DNA from: an uncultured Bacteroidales bacterium
GTDB lineage: Bacteria > Bacteroidota > Bacteroidia > Bacteroidales > Salinivirgaceae
Direction: 5' to 3'
DNA length: 60,929 nt
Assembly (NCBI GenBank): GCA_937981765.1
Contig: CALJOM010000014.1
Coordinates: 1 to 60,929, forward strand
Shown here: piece by piece, positions 34,467 through 43,781 of the stretch
Layout: every line of letters starts with the position of its first letter
How positions within the stretch are numbered: the first letter of the stretch is position 1
Notes under the pieces: model-generated
What the model was told of the DNA's origin: nothing
Database searches by the model: none
What the model saw: only the letters and a program-made list of their open reading frames with translations
Program-made: the position numbers and the translations under genes

Positions 34467-35669
34467 ATGGATATATCTATTCTATTCCCCGTGACGTTAA
34501 CCAATTTAAAATTTACATTCCCACATATTTTTAAGGTTTATGTAACACTTCCTCTGGGAATTGCTTTTGCGTTTGTTTGCTTATGTTATGTAAGGAATAA
34601 AATTCGTCGGGAAATGGAGGATTTGTTGCAGGCAATTAAAAATTTAGCTGATGGAGATTTAGATGTAAGGGTGAACCCCCAAATCGAAAAACGTGACGAT
34701 GAATTAGGACGGCTAGCTATTTATATTAAATCGTTAGCCGGGAAACTAAGGGATATAACCGGGAATATGGCTCAAATTGTAGATACATTAGTTTCTTCAA
34801 GTTCGTTGCTGGAAGGAAATTCAACTAAACTTGCCAAGTCGGGCGACACTTTAGCGGCCACCGCTCAGGAAGTTTCGAGTTCGGTAGAAGAGATGACGGC
34901 AAATCTTAAACAAACTTCAGAGAATGCACAGAATACCAGAAAAATTTCAGAAAGCACGTTTACCCAACTACAGGTAATTTCAAGCAGTTCTAAAGATGCT
35001 ATGGAATCTGTGCAAAAAATTGTGAATAAAATTAATATTATTAATGAAATAGCTCGTCAAACCAATATTCTGGCACTTAACGCGGCGATTGAGGCAGCTA
35101 GAGCCGGCGAATCGGGCGAGGGATTTGCCGTAGTAGCAGCCGAAGTGCGTAAACTTGCTGAACCTAGTCAGAAAGCTGCTGTTGAGATTGATGAACTTTC
35201 TAAAATGACACTTGAAACCACACAAAATTTCGTTGGGAAAATTCAGTCCATTATTCCCGATATTCAAGCCACAACTACACTAATTAATGAAATATCTGTC
35301 GTTACTAGAGAACTTGAGTCCGGAGCTATGCAAGTTACCAATGCTGCAATGCAATTGTACAACCTATCGCAGGAAAATGCCAATTCGGGACAAGAATTAA
35401 ATAAAATTGCTTCCACTCTTTATAATAATTCAATGGAATTAGAAAAGTCGGTTGGATATTTTAAACAAGCTGTTAAAAGCATACCGAAATCATCTTCGTT
35501 TTTGGGTAAAACCCCCTCGGGTGAGATGTCAAAACGAAGTGGTCTGCCCATAAATTCAAAATCCCAGTTAGGAACAAAGGGACCAATCCCAGAATCCACT
35601 ACTTCAAAATCGGGAGGAATTGATTTAGACCTTTGGTTAACTACGGATGAAGATTTTGTTAAATTTTAG
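34467..35669 (+). CDS. methyl-accepting chemotaxis protein, probably 5'-truncated by mutation
   Basis: About 400 residues: one transmembrane segment ([19 protein letters not shown]), a HAMP-like region ([20 protein letters not shown]) and the signalling hairpin ([36 protein letters not shown]). There is no periplasmic sensor domain. In the hairpin the usual LAERS reads LAEPS, an Arg to Pro change in a coiled coil. The N-terminal 20 residues before the membrane segment look like out-of-frame translation, and remnants of a longer N-terminus lie upstream in other frames. A Ser/Lys-rich tail ends in an acidic stretch ([13 protein letters not shown]). It may be a decaying gene or a surviving truncated receptor. 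Confidence 0.75.
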   Translation: MDISILFPVTLTNLKFTFPHIFKVYVTLPLGIAFAFVCLCYVRNKIRREMEDLLQAIKNLADGDLDVRVNPQIEKRDDELGRLAIYIKSLAGKLRDITGNMAQIVDTLVSSSSLLEGNSTKLAKSGDTLAATAQEVSSSVEEMTANLKQTSENAQNTRKISESTFTQLQVISSSSKDAMESVQKIVNKINIINEIARQTNILALNAAIEAARAGESGEGFAVVAAEVRKLAEPSQKAAVEIDELSKMTLETTQNFVGKIQSIIPDIQATTTLINEISVVTRELESGAMQVTNAAMQLYNLSQENANSGQELNKIASTLYNNSMELEKSVGYFKQAVKSIPKSSSFLGKTPSGEMSKRSGLPINSKSQLGTKGPIPESTTSKSGGIDLDLWLTTDEDFVKF

Positions 35670-35731
35670 CCGAAAGGAGAATCGTATTAAAAATATGCGT
35701 AATATTGCTGCTGAAAACAAACAGAGATTTT

Positions 35732-36193
35732 ATGAGTCACAATTTTAACACAATTTTGCCTGGTAAAGGCTTAGGGATTCTCAAATTTGGCATGACCCGT
35801 AATGAAGTAAAAAAAATGCTTGGAGAACCCGACGAAATTGAACAAATTCCATTTTCCGACAGTGAGAACGATATTATGGAAACATGGCATTATGATAGTT
35901 ATGAATTTTCGTTATCGTTCGAAAAAGAAATGGAAAACCGTTTGACAACCATCGCTGTAAGTTCGCCCGATGTAACACTAAATGGAGAAGAGCTTATCGA
36001 AAAACCAATGGATTATGTTATGGGTAAATTAGCCACAATGAAACTTGGTAGTATGGAAGAGGATGTTATTGAGGAAGACGATGATTCCAAAATTACCATG
36101 GTTTCTTGTTATGAAAGTGGATTAATTTTCTGGTTCGAAAACGAATATCTGACAGAAATCCAATTAGGAATTCTTGATGAAGTTGAAGAATAA
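35732..36193 (+). CDS. conserved hypothetical protein
   Basis: 153 residues from the ATG at 35732 (MSHNFNTILPGKGLGILKFG), chosen over the frame's limit at 35705. It is acidic (DEVEE end, VIEEDDDSK) and has no signal peptide. The stretch GMTRNEVKKMLGEPDEIE resembles the GMT-x-x-EV-x-x-x-LG-x-P motif of small BamE/SmpA-like domains, though here it would be cytoplasmic. I do not recognise the family. It lies between the chemoreceptor and murF, followed by a weak AT-rich palindrome. Confidence 0.65.
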   Translation: MSHNFNTILPGKGLGILKFGMTRNEVKKMLGEPDEIEQIPFSDSENDIMETWHYDSYEFSLSFEKEMENRLTTIAVSSPDVTLNGEELIEKPMDYVMGKLATMKLGSMEEDVIEEDDDSKITMVSCYESGLIFWFENEYLTEIQLGILDEVEE

Positions 36194-36346
36194 TAAAAGT
36201 TACAAACTTTTATAACCCAGAATATAACGTCAACTTAGCTATACATTCTGTCAAAAAATGGAATTTTATTGGTTATGATAATCAGTAGAATTTCATTTTT
36301 TTTGTAATTTCACACCGCAAACCAAACATTGAATAATCTTATAAAT

Positions 36347-37669
36347 ATGGAAATACCAAAACTGTATAAGCTATTTGAGAAACATCCCCACGTGAGTATT
36401 GACAGCCGCAAAGATGGTAAAGGTGGTATCTTTTTCGCTCTAAAGGGAGCAAACTTCGATGGAAATAAATTTGCAGCCGACGCCTTGAAAACCAATGCCT
36501 ATGCCGTTGTTGACGATCCATCGGTAGCGGTTAACGATCGTTATATTGTGACAAAAAACGTTCTCAATACTTTACAGGATTTAGCCCAGTACCATCGAAG
36601 CCACCTTGATATCCCGCTTATTGCTATTACTGGCTCCAACGGAAAAACAACAACTAAAGAACTTGTTGCTGCGGTTCTTTCTAAAAAATATAAGGTTTAC
36701 TACACCAAAGGAAATTACAACAATAACATAGGAGTTCCGTACTCCATTCTTGAAATACCAACTGACACTGAAATAGCCGTTATTGAAATGGGCGCAAGCC
36801 GAATTGGAGATATTTCGCTATTATGTTCTATTGCTAAACCAAATTTTGGAATTATCACCAATGTTGGCAAAGCGCATCTTGAAACGTTTGGTTCTTTTGA
36901 GAACGTGCAGAGAGCCAAGGGGGAACTGTATCAGTATCTTTACAGCCGCGATGGTGTTGCATTTGTCAACTCCGACAATGAAATTTTGGAAGATATGACC
37001 CCCCCCAAAAAGGCGGTTTACTATGGAAAATCCAAGTTTAACCACTGTCAGGGGTTTCTTTTGGGGGACCCGTGTTTTCTAAAATTTGCCTGGGTATCGG
37101 TAAACGATATGGAATCGAATTCCAACGGATTTTATTTAGATAATCCAACCCGAATAATTCAAACCAAGCTTTTTGGAAATTATAATTTTGAAAATGCCTT
37201 GGCCGCAGTATGTGTTGGCGATTATTTTGAGGTAGATGAAACCGATATTAAAGAAGCCATTGAAAATTATGTTCCGGAAAACAATCGTTCGCAATTTGTT
37301 GATACCGGGAAAAATCGATTAATTGTTGATTGTTACAATGCAAATCCTTCTTCGATGCAAATGACAATTAACCATTTTCATCAATGCCAGGCGGAAAATA
37401 AAACACTGATATTGGGAGAAATGTTAGAATTAGGATCAGTCTCTCAACGTGAGCACGACGTTCTGGTTCAACTCATTGATGAACTTGGGTTTAAGGAAAT
37501 TTATCTGGTAGGTGAAGGCTTCCAGCGAGCCAATCTACCACAGGCAAAACACTTCCCCAATGTTGATAGTTTAATTGAGCATTTCCGTCGAAACCCACTT
37601 ACAGATCGGACAATCTTACTGAAGGGCTCCAACGGTGTTAAACTGAACAAATTGCTCCCGATTTTATAA
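36347..37669 (+). CDS. murF: UDP-N-acetylmuramoyl-tripeptide--D-alanyl-D-alanine ligase
   Basis: Adds D-Ala-D-Ala to the UDP-MurNAc-tripeptide in the cytoplasm. The ATG at 36347 (MEIPKLYKLF) gives about 440 residues, the usual MurF length; the earlier TTG at 36329 is less likely. Domains: N-terminal SIDSRKDGKGGIFFALKGAN, ATP P-loop ITGSNGKTTTKELVAAVL, EMGASRIGDISLLCSIAKP, TNVGKAHLETFGS, then the C-terminal VDCYNANPSSMQM and LGEMLELG. It stands apart from the usual dcw cluster. The partner ligase Ddl is at 50768. Confidence 0.95.
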   Translation: MEIPKLYKLFEKHPHVSIDSRKDGKGGIFFALKGANFDGNKFAADALKTNAYAVVDDPSVAVNDRYIVTKNVLNTLQDLAQYHRSHLDIPLIAITGSNGKTTTKELVAAVLSKKYKVYYTKGNYNNNIGVPYSILEIPTDTEIAVIEMGASRIGDISLLCSIAKPNFGIITNVGKAHLETFGSFENVQRAKGELYQYLYSRDGVAFVNSDNEILEDMTPPKKAVYYGKSKFNHCQGFLLGDPCFLKFAWVSVNDMESNSNGFYLDNPTRIIQTKLFGNYNFENALAAVCVGDYFEVDETDIKEAIENYVPENNRSQFVDTGKNRLIVDCYNANPSSMQMTINHFHQCQAENKTLILGEMLELGSVSQREHDVLVQLIDELGFKEIYLVGEGFQRANLPQAKHFPNVDSLIEHFRRNPLTDRTILLKGSNGVKLNKLLPIL

Positions 37670-37740
37670 TTAATTTCCGGCTAAATTGACTTTGAAGTTT
37701 GGTAGTTTTTATGGCATGGTAAATTACCGTGCAAAAGTCG

Positions 37741-37748
37741 TATTTTTG
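37741..37748 (+). promoter_or_regulatory. possible promoter -7 box (TATTTTTG)
   Basis: TATTTTTG lies 16 bases before the apbE ATG at 37765, so the leader would be very short. No -33 element at the right distance. Confidence 0.35.
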
Positions 37749-37764
37749 CAAAAAAAACAGAACG

Positions 37765-38775
37765 ATGAAATCTGGATATTTTCGAATAGCAATCAATATT
37801 TTAAGTGTACTAGTTTTTGTAGGATGCTCTAATCAGCCACAATGGCAGCACGATAAGGGGCGGACACATGGCACGTTTTACAGCATAATTTACCATTCGC
37901 CAATTAATCTCAGAAACGAGATTGAAGCTGTGATGCATTCGGTTGATAATTCACTGTCAACCTTTAAACAGGAATCCATAATTTCCCGACTTAACAGAGG
38001 CGAAACAGATGTGGAATTAGATTCCCTGTTTATTAACGTTTTCGATAAAGCAAAAGAAGTTTGGAGAAACACCGAAGGCGCATTCGATATGACTGTGGCA
38101 CCATTGGTTAATGCTTGGGGATTTGGATATGCTCCAGAATCTAATGTTTCTGCAGGGGAAATAGACTCGTTGTTAACTACAGTGGGATTTGAAAAAGTAG
38201 AAAGAACAGGAAACAGGCTGGTGGTAAAAAAAGCTGGTATAAAATTCGATGCAAGTGCCATAGCCAAAGGATATTCCGTAGATCTGGTAGCGGAGTTTCT
38301 GGAGTCGAAGGGAATAGAAAATTACATGGTTGAAATAGGTGGTGAAGTGCGTCTAAAAGGGAAAAATCCCAAAAATAAACCGTGGCGAATCGGAATCGAG
38401 AGCCCTATAGAATCTGCTGCACTATCCAAAGAGCGCGATCTACAGATGATACTTTCGATGGAGAATGGAGCAATAGCTACCAGCGGAAATTATCGACAAT
38501 TTTATTATAAAGACGGGAAAAAATACGCCCATACTATAGATCCAAGAACAGGCTATCCGGTACAGCATAATTTATTGAGTGTATCGGTTTATGCCCCCGA
38601 TTGTATGACCGCCGATGCCTACGCAACCGCCTTTATGGTATTAGGTTTAGCGAAGTCTTTGTCGATTGTCAACACCATCGACTCATTAGAAGCTTGTTTT
38701 ATCTATAGCCTTAACGACAGTCTTTATCACGTGGAACTGACCAACGGGTTTAAACACTTGGTGGCCAACAACTAG
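37765..38775 (+). CDS. apbE: FAD:protein FMN transferase, lipoprotein
   Basis: About 336 residues from the ATG at 37765. It begins a lipoprotein signal (YFRIAINILSVLVFVGC), so the enzyme is membrane-anchored in the periplasm. ApbE covalently attaches FMN from FAD to Thr residues of partners such as NqrB/NqrC or RnfG. Motifs: DNSLSTFKQESIISRLNRGE, AFDMTVAPLVNAWGFG, FDASAIAKGYSVDLVAEFLE, YMVEIGGEVRLKG and THTIDPRTGYP-like HTIDPRTGYPVQHN. No Nqr or Rnf genes lie in the window. The two-component pair begins 31 bases downstream. Confidence 0.94.
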   Translation: MKSGYFRIAINILSVLVFVGCSNQPQWQHDKGRTHGTFYSIIYHSPINLRNEIEAVMHSVDNSLSTFKQESIISRLNRGETDVELDSLFINVFDKAKEVWRNTEGAFDMTVAPLVNAWGFGYAPESNVSAGEIDSLLTTVGFEKVERTGNRLVVKKAGIKFDASAIAKGYSVDLVAEFLESKGIENYMVEIGGEVRLKGKNPKNKPWRIGIESPIESAALSKERDLQMILSMENGAIATSGNYRQFYYKDGKKYAHTIDPRTGYPVQHNLLSVSVYAPDCMTADAYATAFMVLGLAKSLSIVNTIDSLEACFIYSLNDSLYHVELTNGFKHLVANN

Positions 38776-38806
38776 TTTTACTCTGAACAATAATTGAAAC
38801 TCCTTC

Positions 38807-40318
38807 ATGGCTTCTATCCGATTTTTAAATTACCGGCTGTTTATCTGGATTTTACTGGTTTTTGCCGTGGTAATGGGTGGAATATCTCTACTTATAGCCT
38901 ATAGTTACGATATTCAGACACAGTCTAACGAATATATCGATCGGGCGCGGAAAAGTGCCGAAGAAACCATGAAAATGAAAACAGAACTGGCTGCAATACG
39001 CGGAATAACTTACACCTACATATTCAACAAATCGAATCGTTGGATTGATTCGCTGGGCGAACATCGGAAAAACTTAATCATAATACTTGACCGTGCACGT
39101 TTGGCCACCGTCCGTGAAGATGAAAAGCTGTTGATACAGCGCATGTCGGCTCTATTTCTAAACTTTGAGCAAAATTTAGCTTCAGCATTGGAATTTCAGA
39201 AAAAGGGAGATGTTGCTACGGCTAATAAATTATTACAATATACTGCACAAGAACTTCTGGAGACCATTGAACAAAAGGCCGACCTCTTTATTGAACAAAA
39301 CAAGCAGGTTGAAAAAGCCTACCTTGAAAAGGTTGAAAGAAATAATGCGTTAATGCTCAATATTTTGACTTTCCTGGGAGTGGGGGGAATTATTTTTGGT
39401 GTACTTTTGGGATGGCTAATTAATCGTTTATTGATATCGCCAATCAATCAATTGATACTTACCGTAAGAAGTGCATCCGGACAGACCGTACTCGATTCTG
39501 TTAAAATTCATTCAAAAAACGATCTTGAAGAACTGGAAGATAGAATACGTGAGTTAATTGAGCGGATGAACCTTGCACAAAAAGATATCGACCGTAAAAA
39601 CCAGCTATTGCAGCACTCCAATAAATTTGCGGCTATAGGGAAGATTGCCCCCACCATAGCTCACGAAATCCGGAATCCATTAGCAGCCATAAAAATGTTA
39701 ACCTATTCTATTAAAGAATCTCCGAATATTTCAGCCGACATAGCGCAGGATTTAGAGATTATTTTAGGCGAAATTCAACGGCTCGAGTCATTTACAAAAA
39801 ACTTTCTAAAGTTTGCTAAGCCCTCACCGCCAGTATATGAGCAGAATAACCCTTTAACTGCCTTGGAAGAAGTTATTCGTTTGCTAACTCCACGTTTCAA
39901 AGAAAATGGCATTCAACTTCATCAAATAAACACCACCGTTGATTGTAAAGTGATGTCCGACCTAGGACAATTGAAACAAATTTATTTGAATATCCTACTG
40001 AATGCCATTGATGTTATGCCAAATGGCGGCACAATTGAATTAGAAGCACGGGTTGAAACAGTAGAAAATCCACAAACCAAAATTACCGGGCAATATCTGG
40101 TGATTGAAATTCGAGACTCAGGTCCTGGGATTCCTCCTGCAATAATGCCCTATATTTTCGAACCCTACTTTAAAAAGTCAGACCAAGGTGTAGGTTTGGG
40201 GCTATCCATATCACAAAGCATTGCTAATAACCACGGAGGATGGATATCCGCAGCCAACAAACAGATAGGCAGCGGTGCTGTTTTTTGCATTTACTTTCCC
40301 TTGTTAATCGTAACTTGA
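38807..40318 (+). CDS. NtrB-like membrane sensor histidine kinase
   Basis: 503 residues: TM1 (about 10-31), a helical periplasmic sensor of about 150 residues resembling a four-helix bundle, TM2 (about 183-208), HAMP (about 210-262), then HisKA with the H-box IAPTIAHEIRNPLAAIKMLT (about 282) and HATPase with DSGPGIPPAIMPYIF and DQGVGLGLSISQS. This is the NtrB/ZraS/AtoS type that pairs with sigma-54 activators, and the cognate regulator follows 21 bases downstream. The stimulus is probably sensed in the periplasm or membrane. Position next to a peptidoglycan-modifying gene set suggests envelope sensing; that is inference. Confidence 0.93.
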   Translation: MASIRFLNYRLFIWILLVFAVVMGGISLLIAYSYDIQTQSNEYIDRARKSAEETMKMKTELAAIRGITYTYIFNKSNRWIDSLGEHRKNLIIILDRARLATVREDEKLLIQRMSALFLNFEQNLASALEFQKKGDVATANKLLQYTAQELLETIEQKADLFIEQNKQVEKAYLEKVERNNALMLNILTFLGVGGIIFGVLLGWLINRLLISPINQLILTVRSASGQTVLDSVKIHSKNDLEELEDRIRELIERMNLAQKDIDRKNQLLQHSNKFAAIGKIAPTIAHEIRNPLAAIKMLTYSIKESPNISADIAQDLEIILGEIQRLESFTKNFLKFAKPSPPVYEQNNPLTALEEVIRLLTPRFKENGIQLHQINTTVDCKVMSDLGQLKQIYLNILLNAIDVMPNGGTIELEARVETVENPQTKITGQYLVIEIRDSGPGIPPAIMPYIFEPYFKKSDQGVGLGLSISQSIANNHGGWISAANKQIGSGAVFCIYFPLLIVT

Positions 40319-40339
40319 AATTAATTTAATTAAGCTGCC

Positions 40340-41740
40340 ATGAAAAAAATTTTGATAATAGATGATGAACAAAGCGTTCGTTACTCGTTAAAAAAAATTC
40401 TTTCTTCAATTGGATACGAAGTTATTGAAGCCGACAGTGCTGAACAAGGAATAGAGTCGTTTACAAAAAATAAGCCCGATTTAGTGATTCTTGACATTGA
40501 GATGCCTGGCAAAGACGGTTTAGAAGCCTTGCAGGAAATTAAAAAAAACTCGCCCGATGCAAGAGTCCTTATTATAACTGCTTATGGGACGGGCGATCGG
40601 GTAATTAAAGCCATGAAATTTGGTGCGTTCGAATATATCGAAAAACCGTTCGATATACCTCATTTCAGAAAAATTGTGGATGAAGCACTTCAGTTGTCTG
40701 CAAATTCAGAACCTCCCCAAAAGGTTTCAGGTAAGACACCAGAAAACGATTTTACTTTGGTGGGAGAAAGTCCTGCAATTAAGGAAGTATTTAAACTAAT
40801 TGGAAGAGTAGCTGCCAGCGATGCCAGTATTCTTATTGTTGGAGAAAGCGGTACGGGAAAAGAAATGGTGGCCCGGGCCATTCATAGATATAGCGATAGA
40901 GCATCAAAACCCTTTATTGCCGTAAATTGCGCTGCAATTCCCGACACACTATTGGAAAGTGAACTTTTTGGCTACGAAAAAGGAGCTTTCACCGGTGCCG
41001 ACAAATCTAAGCCCGGAAAATTTGAAGCTGCATCCGATGGAACCTTATTCCTCGACGAAATTGGTGATATGAGCCTTTCACTACAGGCAAAATTATTACG
41101 TGTTTTACAGGAAGGCACTATAGAAAGGCTTGGCAGTTCCTATTCAATAAAAGTTAATGTTCGAATTGTTGCTGCAACCAACCGAAATCTTGAAAGCGAT
41201 ATTATTGCTAAAAGGTTCAGAGAAGACCTGTATTATCGCCTAAAAGTTATCACCATATCCTTACCGCCATTAAGAGTCAGAATGGATGATTTACCATTAT
41301 TGGTAAACCACTTCCTTCAAAAACATTCAAAACTTAACAAAAACAGAGTTACTGCAATTTCCAGTAAAGCATTGGAAAAATTACTCAACTATCCATGGCC
41401 GGGAAATATCAGGGAACTTGAAAATGTAATCAAACGGGCAATTATTCTGGCCAAAACCAACACCATTAACGAGAATGATATTCTCGATGAGCCCGAACCA
41501 CAGAAACCAGAAAATATATCTACGAATAACCGTTTATTTGCTTATCTCAACTCTGGTATATTGCAGCACCAGGGAGAAATATTTAATTTGGCCGTTGCTG
41601 AATTCGAAAAAGATTTGATAAAGTGGGCCATGGAAAAATGTAAGGGCAATCAGGTAAAAGCTTCTAAGATGCTTGGGATCTCAAGAGCAATGTTGCGTGA
41701 GAGGGTTGAAAGATATGATTTAAGAACCTTTGATGAGTAA
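40340..41740 (+). CDS. NtrC-like sigma-54-dependent response regulator
   Basis: 466 residues with the full domain set: receiver (IIDDEQSVRYSLKKIL, phospho-Asp in LVILDIEMPGKDG near 52), sigma-54 AAA+ domain with Walker A VGESGTGKEMVARAI (near 168), intact GAFTGA (near 215), GTLFLDEIGDMSLSLQAKLL, and a C-terminal Fis-type helix-turn-helix (GNQVKASKMLGISRAMLRER). It contrasts with the truncated regulator at 17867-19036. It follows its kinase by 21 bases. The first likely target is the near-consensus sigma-54 site at 41859, 119 bases past its stop. Confidence 0.95.
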   Translation: MKKILIIDDEQSVRYSLKKILSSIGYEVIEADSAEQGIESFTKNKPDLVILDIEMPGKDGLEALQEIKKNSPDARVLIITAYGTGDRVIKAMKFGAFEYIEKPFDIPHFRKIVDEALQLSANSEPPQKVSGKTPENDFTLVGESPAIKEVFKLIGRVAASDASILIVGESGTGKEMVARAIHRYSDRASKPFIAVNCAAIPDTLLESELFGYEKGAFTGADKSKPGKFEAASDGTLFLDEIGDMSLSLQAKLLRVLQEGTIERLGSSYSIKVNVRIVAATNRNLESDIIAKRFREDLYYRLKVITISLPPLRVRMDDLPLLVNHFLQKHSKLNKNRVTAISSKALEKLLNYPWPGNIRELENVIKRAIILAKTNTINENDILDEPEPQKPENISTNNRLFAYLNSGILQHQGEIFNLAVAEFEKDLIKWAMEKCKGNQVKASKMLGISRAMLRERVERYDLRTFDE

Positions 41741-41858
41741 TTTTTGTACATAGATGTATAAAAATTAGACAGGATTTCGCCATGAATAAGGATAATTTAC
41801 GATTGCTAAATATTTTGATGTTGTTGTAAGTGGTTGATAAACAGATAGATATTCGTTT

Positions 41859-41874
41859 TGGCACATTCTTTGGG
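41859..41874 (+). promoter_or_regulatory. near-consensus sigma-54 (-24/-12) promoter
   Basis: TGGCAC (41859-41864), 5 bases, TTGGG (41870-41874). The consensus is TGGCAC-N5-TTGCA: the -24 element is perfect and the spacing correct; the -12 element has G for C. It lies 40-55 bases before the lipoprotein ATG, directly downstream of an NtrC-type activator gene. Confidence 0.6.
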
Positions 41875-41913
41875 TATCAAAAGGCAACTAATAACCCTTA
41901 AAACTATAAAACG

Positions 41914-42513
41914 ATGACAACATTAGTAAAAATTGCAGCCCTTTCAGTAGCTGTTTTAGTTGTTAGCAGCTGTGCTAAAGTTCCTGAAGTGGAATTAGAA
42001 AACGCAAAAAAAGCAGTTGAAGAATTAAAAGCTGTAGAAGCAAACCGCTACATGGCAGCTGAATTTAATGCTATTCAAGATTCACTCAATGCAGCTAACG
42101 TTGCTATTGAAACTGAAAAATCAAGATTCTTCCTCGTTCGTAACTACGATGCCCCCAAATCAAAACTTGTAAATGTAGTTACTATTGCTGAAGAATTAAA
42201 AGCTAAAAACGAAGAGAAAAAAGCTCAAGTTCGTGAAGAAGCCCAGCAAAACATCGAAGCAGTTAATCAGCTAATCGCTGAAAACAAAGACCTTCTGAAA
42301 AAAGCACCAAGAGGAAAAGAAGGTAAAGCTGCTCTCGAAGCTATCCAAAGCGACATTGCTACCATCGAAGCTTCTGTAAACGAAGTTAACACCCTTATCA
42401 GCAATGGTGATTATCTTACCGCTAAAGATAAATCAGCTGCTTTGAAAGCAAAAGCTGAAAGCATTAAAGAAGAATTGAACCAAGCAATTGCGAAAACAAA
42501 GAAAAGAAAATAG
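41914..42513 (+). CDS. coiled-coil lipoprotein with C-terminal Lys-Arg-Lys (Lpp-like candidate)
   Basis: 199 residues. The lipoprotein signal ends VLVVSSC (Cys20); the mature start CAKVPEVE lacks the acidic surface-export signal, so it should face the periplasm. The rest is nearly all charged alpha-helix (VELENAKKAVEELKAVEANR, then AQVREEAQQNIEAVNQLIAE), of DUF4398-like character. It ends IAKTKKRK. Braun's lipoprotein likewise has a lipid-anchored N-terminus, a coiled coil and a C-terminal RK whose Lys is joined to peptidoglycan by YkuD L,D-transpeptidases. Two such enzymes are encoded next, the first starting 13 bases downstream. Unlike Lpp it is far longer, so span and oligomer state may differ. 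Tethering is inferred. Confidence 0.8.
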   Translation: MTTLVKIAALSVAVLVVSSCAKVPEVELENAKKAVEELKAVEANRYMAAEFNAIQDSLNAANVAIETEKSRFFLVRNYDAPKSKLVNVVTIAEELKAKNEEKKAQVREEAQQNIEAVNQLIAENKDLLKKAPRGKEGKAALEAIQSDIATIEASVNEVNTLISNGDYLTAKDKSAALKAKAESIKEELNQAIAKTKKRK

Positions 42514-42526
42514 TTTGCAATCATCC

Positions 42527-43720
42527 ATGAGATTTCAAACTATCATATCCTTAAAGAAAGCCCTAACCTCGGTTGGGGCTTTCTTTAGATTTACTAAAGA
42601 TAAGCCAAAGCCCAGGAAAATTGCCCTGCTGTTTACCTTGGTATCGTTAGTTTTAATATTATCGCCCATTTGGGTGTTTTCCTTTTTCAGTGAAAAATCG
42701 CCGCAGGAAAAAATTGAATCGGCCAGAAAACTTATTGCTAAGGCCGGCGAGTTAGAAGCTCAGGTATATGCTCCCAAAGAATACGAGCAAGCCAAATCTT
42801 TTTGGAACAAAGCCATGAAAGAGTGGAAAACCGGCAATGAAAATTCCGTATTGTATAAAAATTTTGGTTCAGCGTCGGTTTTCGCCGATAATGCTATTAG
42901 CAAGGCTGAACAAGCCATACAAAAAGCAAAAACAGAGAAAAAGAAATGTGTGGATGAATATACATCCAAGATAACTGAATTAAAAAAGAATGCAAAATTT
43001 TTGGAAAGGGCTTTCTCGGAATTTCCTTTGCCTACCGATCAACGAAAACAATTCACTAAATATGTTTTAAAAATACAAGAGGCTGAGGCTGCCTATCAAA
43101 GAAATGACATACTATCGGCTCTTAAAATTCTTAATTCGGTGGAAAATTCTTTAAAATTAGTGAAATTATCCATAAGCAAGACTTTGGATGAATATTTTTA
43201 TGATTATGAAAAATGGATTAGTTTTGATGCTGAAATGAAGCGATTATCTGCTCAGGAAAATCAGATTTGTTTGGTTGTAGATAAATACGACAAAATTTGC
43301 CGAGTATATAAAAACGGTTCTGTTTATAAAGAATTTCCAGTAGAATTAGGCCCTAATTGGATGGGAGTTAAGAAACGAAGAGGGGATAAGGCTACTCCTG
43401 AAGGTAAATATTTTGTAACCATGAAAAAAAGCGGCAAAAGCACCATATATTACAAATCCTTAGTAATAAACTATCCAAATCAGGAAGATGTTCAACGTTT
43501 TGAACGGGCAAAACGAAACGGAGAAATTCCTGCCAACGCTACTATAGGAAATCTCATAGCAATACATGGCGAGGGAGGTAAAGGTATTAACTGGACTGAA
43601 GGATGTGTTGCCCTCGAAAACAAGCATATGGATATTTTATTTCAATTATGTCCTATAGGCACTCCGGTAGCTATCGTAGGCTCTTTAAAGCCTTTAAAGC
43701 AAATACTAGTGGAAGAATAG
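42527..43720 (+). CDS. L,D-transpeptidase with helical DUF4398-like N-terminal module
   Basis: 397 residues from the ATG at 42527 (MRFQTIISLKK); an earlier frame limit at 42488 overlaps the lipoprotein gene. TM near residues 31-54 (IALLFTLVSLVLILSPIWVF), periplasmic helical module to about 210 (EKIESARKLIAKAGELEAQV, YAPKEYEQAKSFWNKAMKEW), then a YkuD domain. The catalytic motif is IAIHGEGGKGINWTEGCVAL with Cys near 358; the usual S-x-GC-x-R is TEGCVA here. Also KATPEGKYFVTMKKSGKSTI. The helical module resembles the upstream lipoprotein in pattern (A-x2-Y-x3-E/F heptads), suggesting direct recognition. It would form 3-3 cross-links or attach proteins to peptidoglycan. Confidence 0.88.
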   Translation: MRFQTIISLKKALTSVGAFFRFTKDKPKPRKIALLFTLVSLVLILSPIWVFSFFSEKSPQEKIESARKLIAKAGELEAQVYAPKEYEQAKSFWNKAMKEWKTGNENSVLYKNFGSASVFADNAISKAEQAIQKAKTEKKKCVDEYTSKITELKKNAKFLERAFSEFPLPTDQRKQFTKYVLKIQEAEAAYQRNDILSALKILNSVENSLKLVKLSISKTLDEYFYDYEKWISFDAEMKRLSAQENQICLVVDKYDKICRVYKNGSVYKEFPVELGPNWMGVKKRRGDKATPEGKYFVTMKKSGKSTIYYKSLVINYPNQEDVQRFERAKRNGEIPANATIGNLIAIHGEGGKGINWTEGCVALENKHMDILFQLCPIGTPVAIVGSLKPLKQILVEE

Positions 43721-43781
43721 TTAAAAAAAAATGGCTGGTATTTTGACATATTTAATCGGAAACCTTTAAACTCATTGTTCA

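Noticed and set aside
36194..36212. Palindrome after the 35732 gene as a terminator
   Set aside because: Nearly all A-T pairs and no proper T run; too weak to call.
43732..43747. Second possible sigma-54 site (TGGCTG-N5-TTGAC) before the second transpeptidase gene
   Set aside because: Both elements deviate from consensus, and the gene is already downstream of the better site in the same unit.
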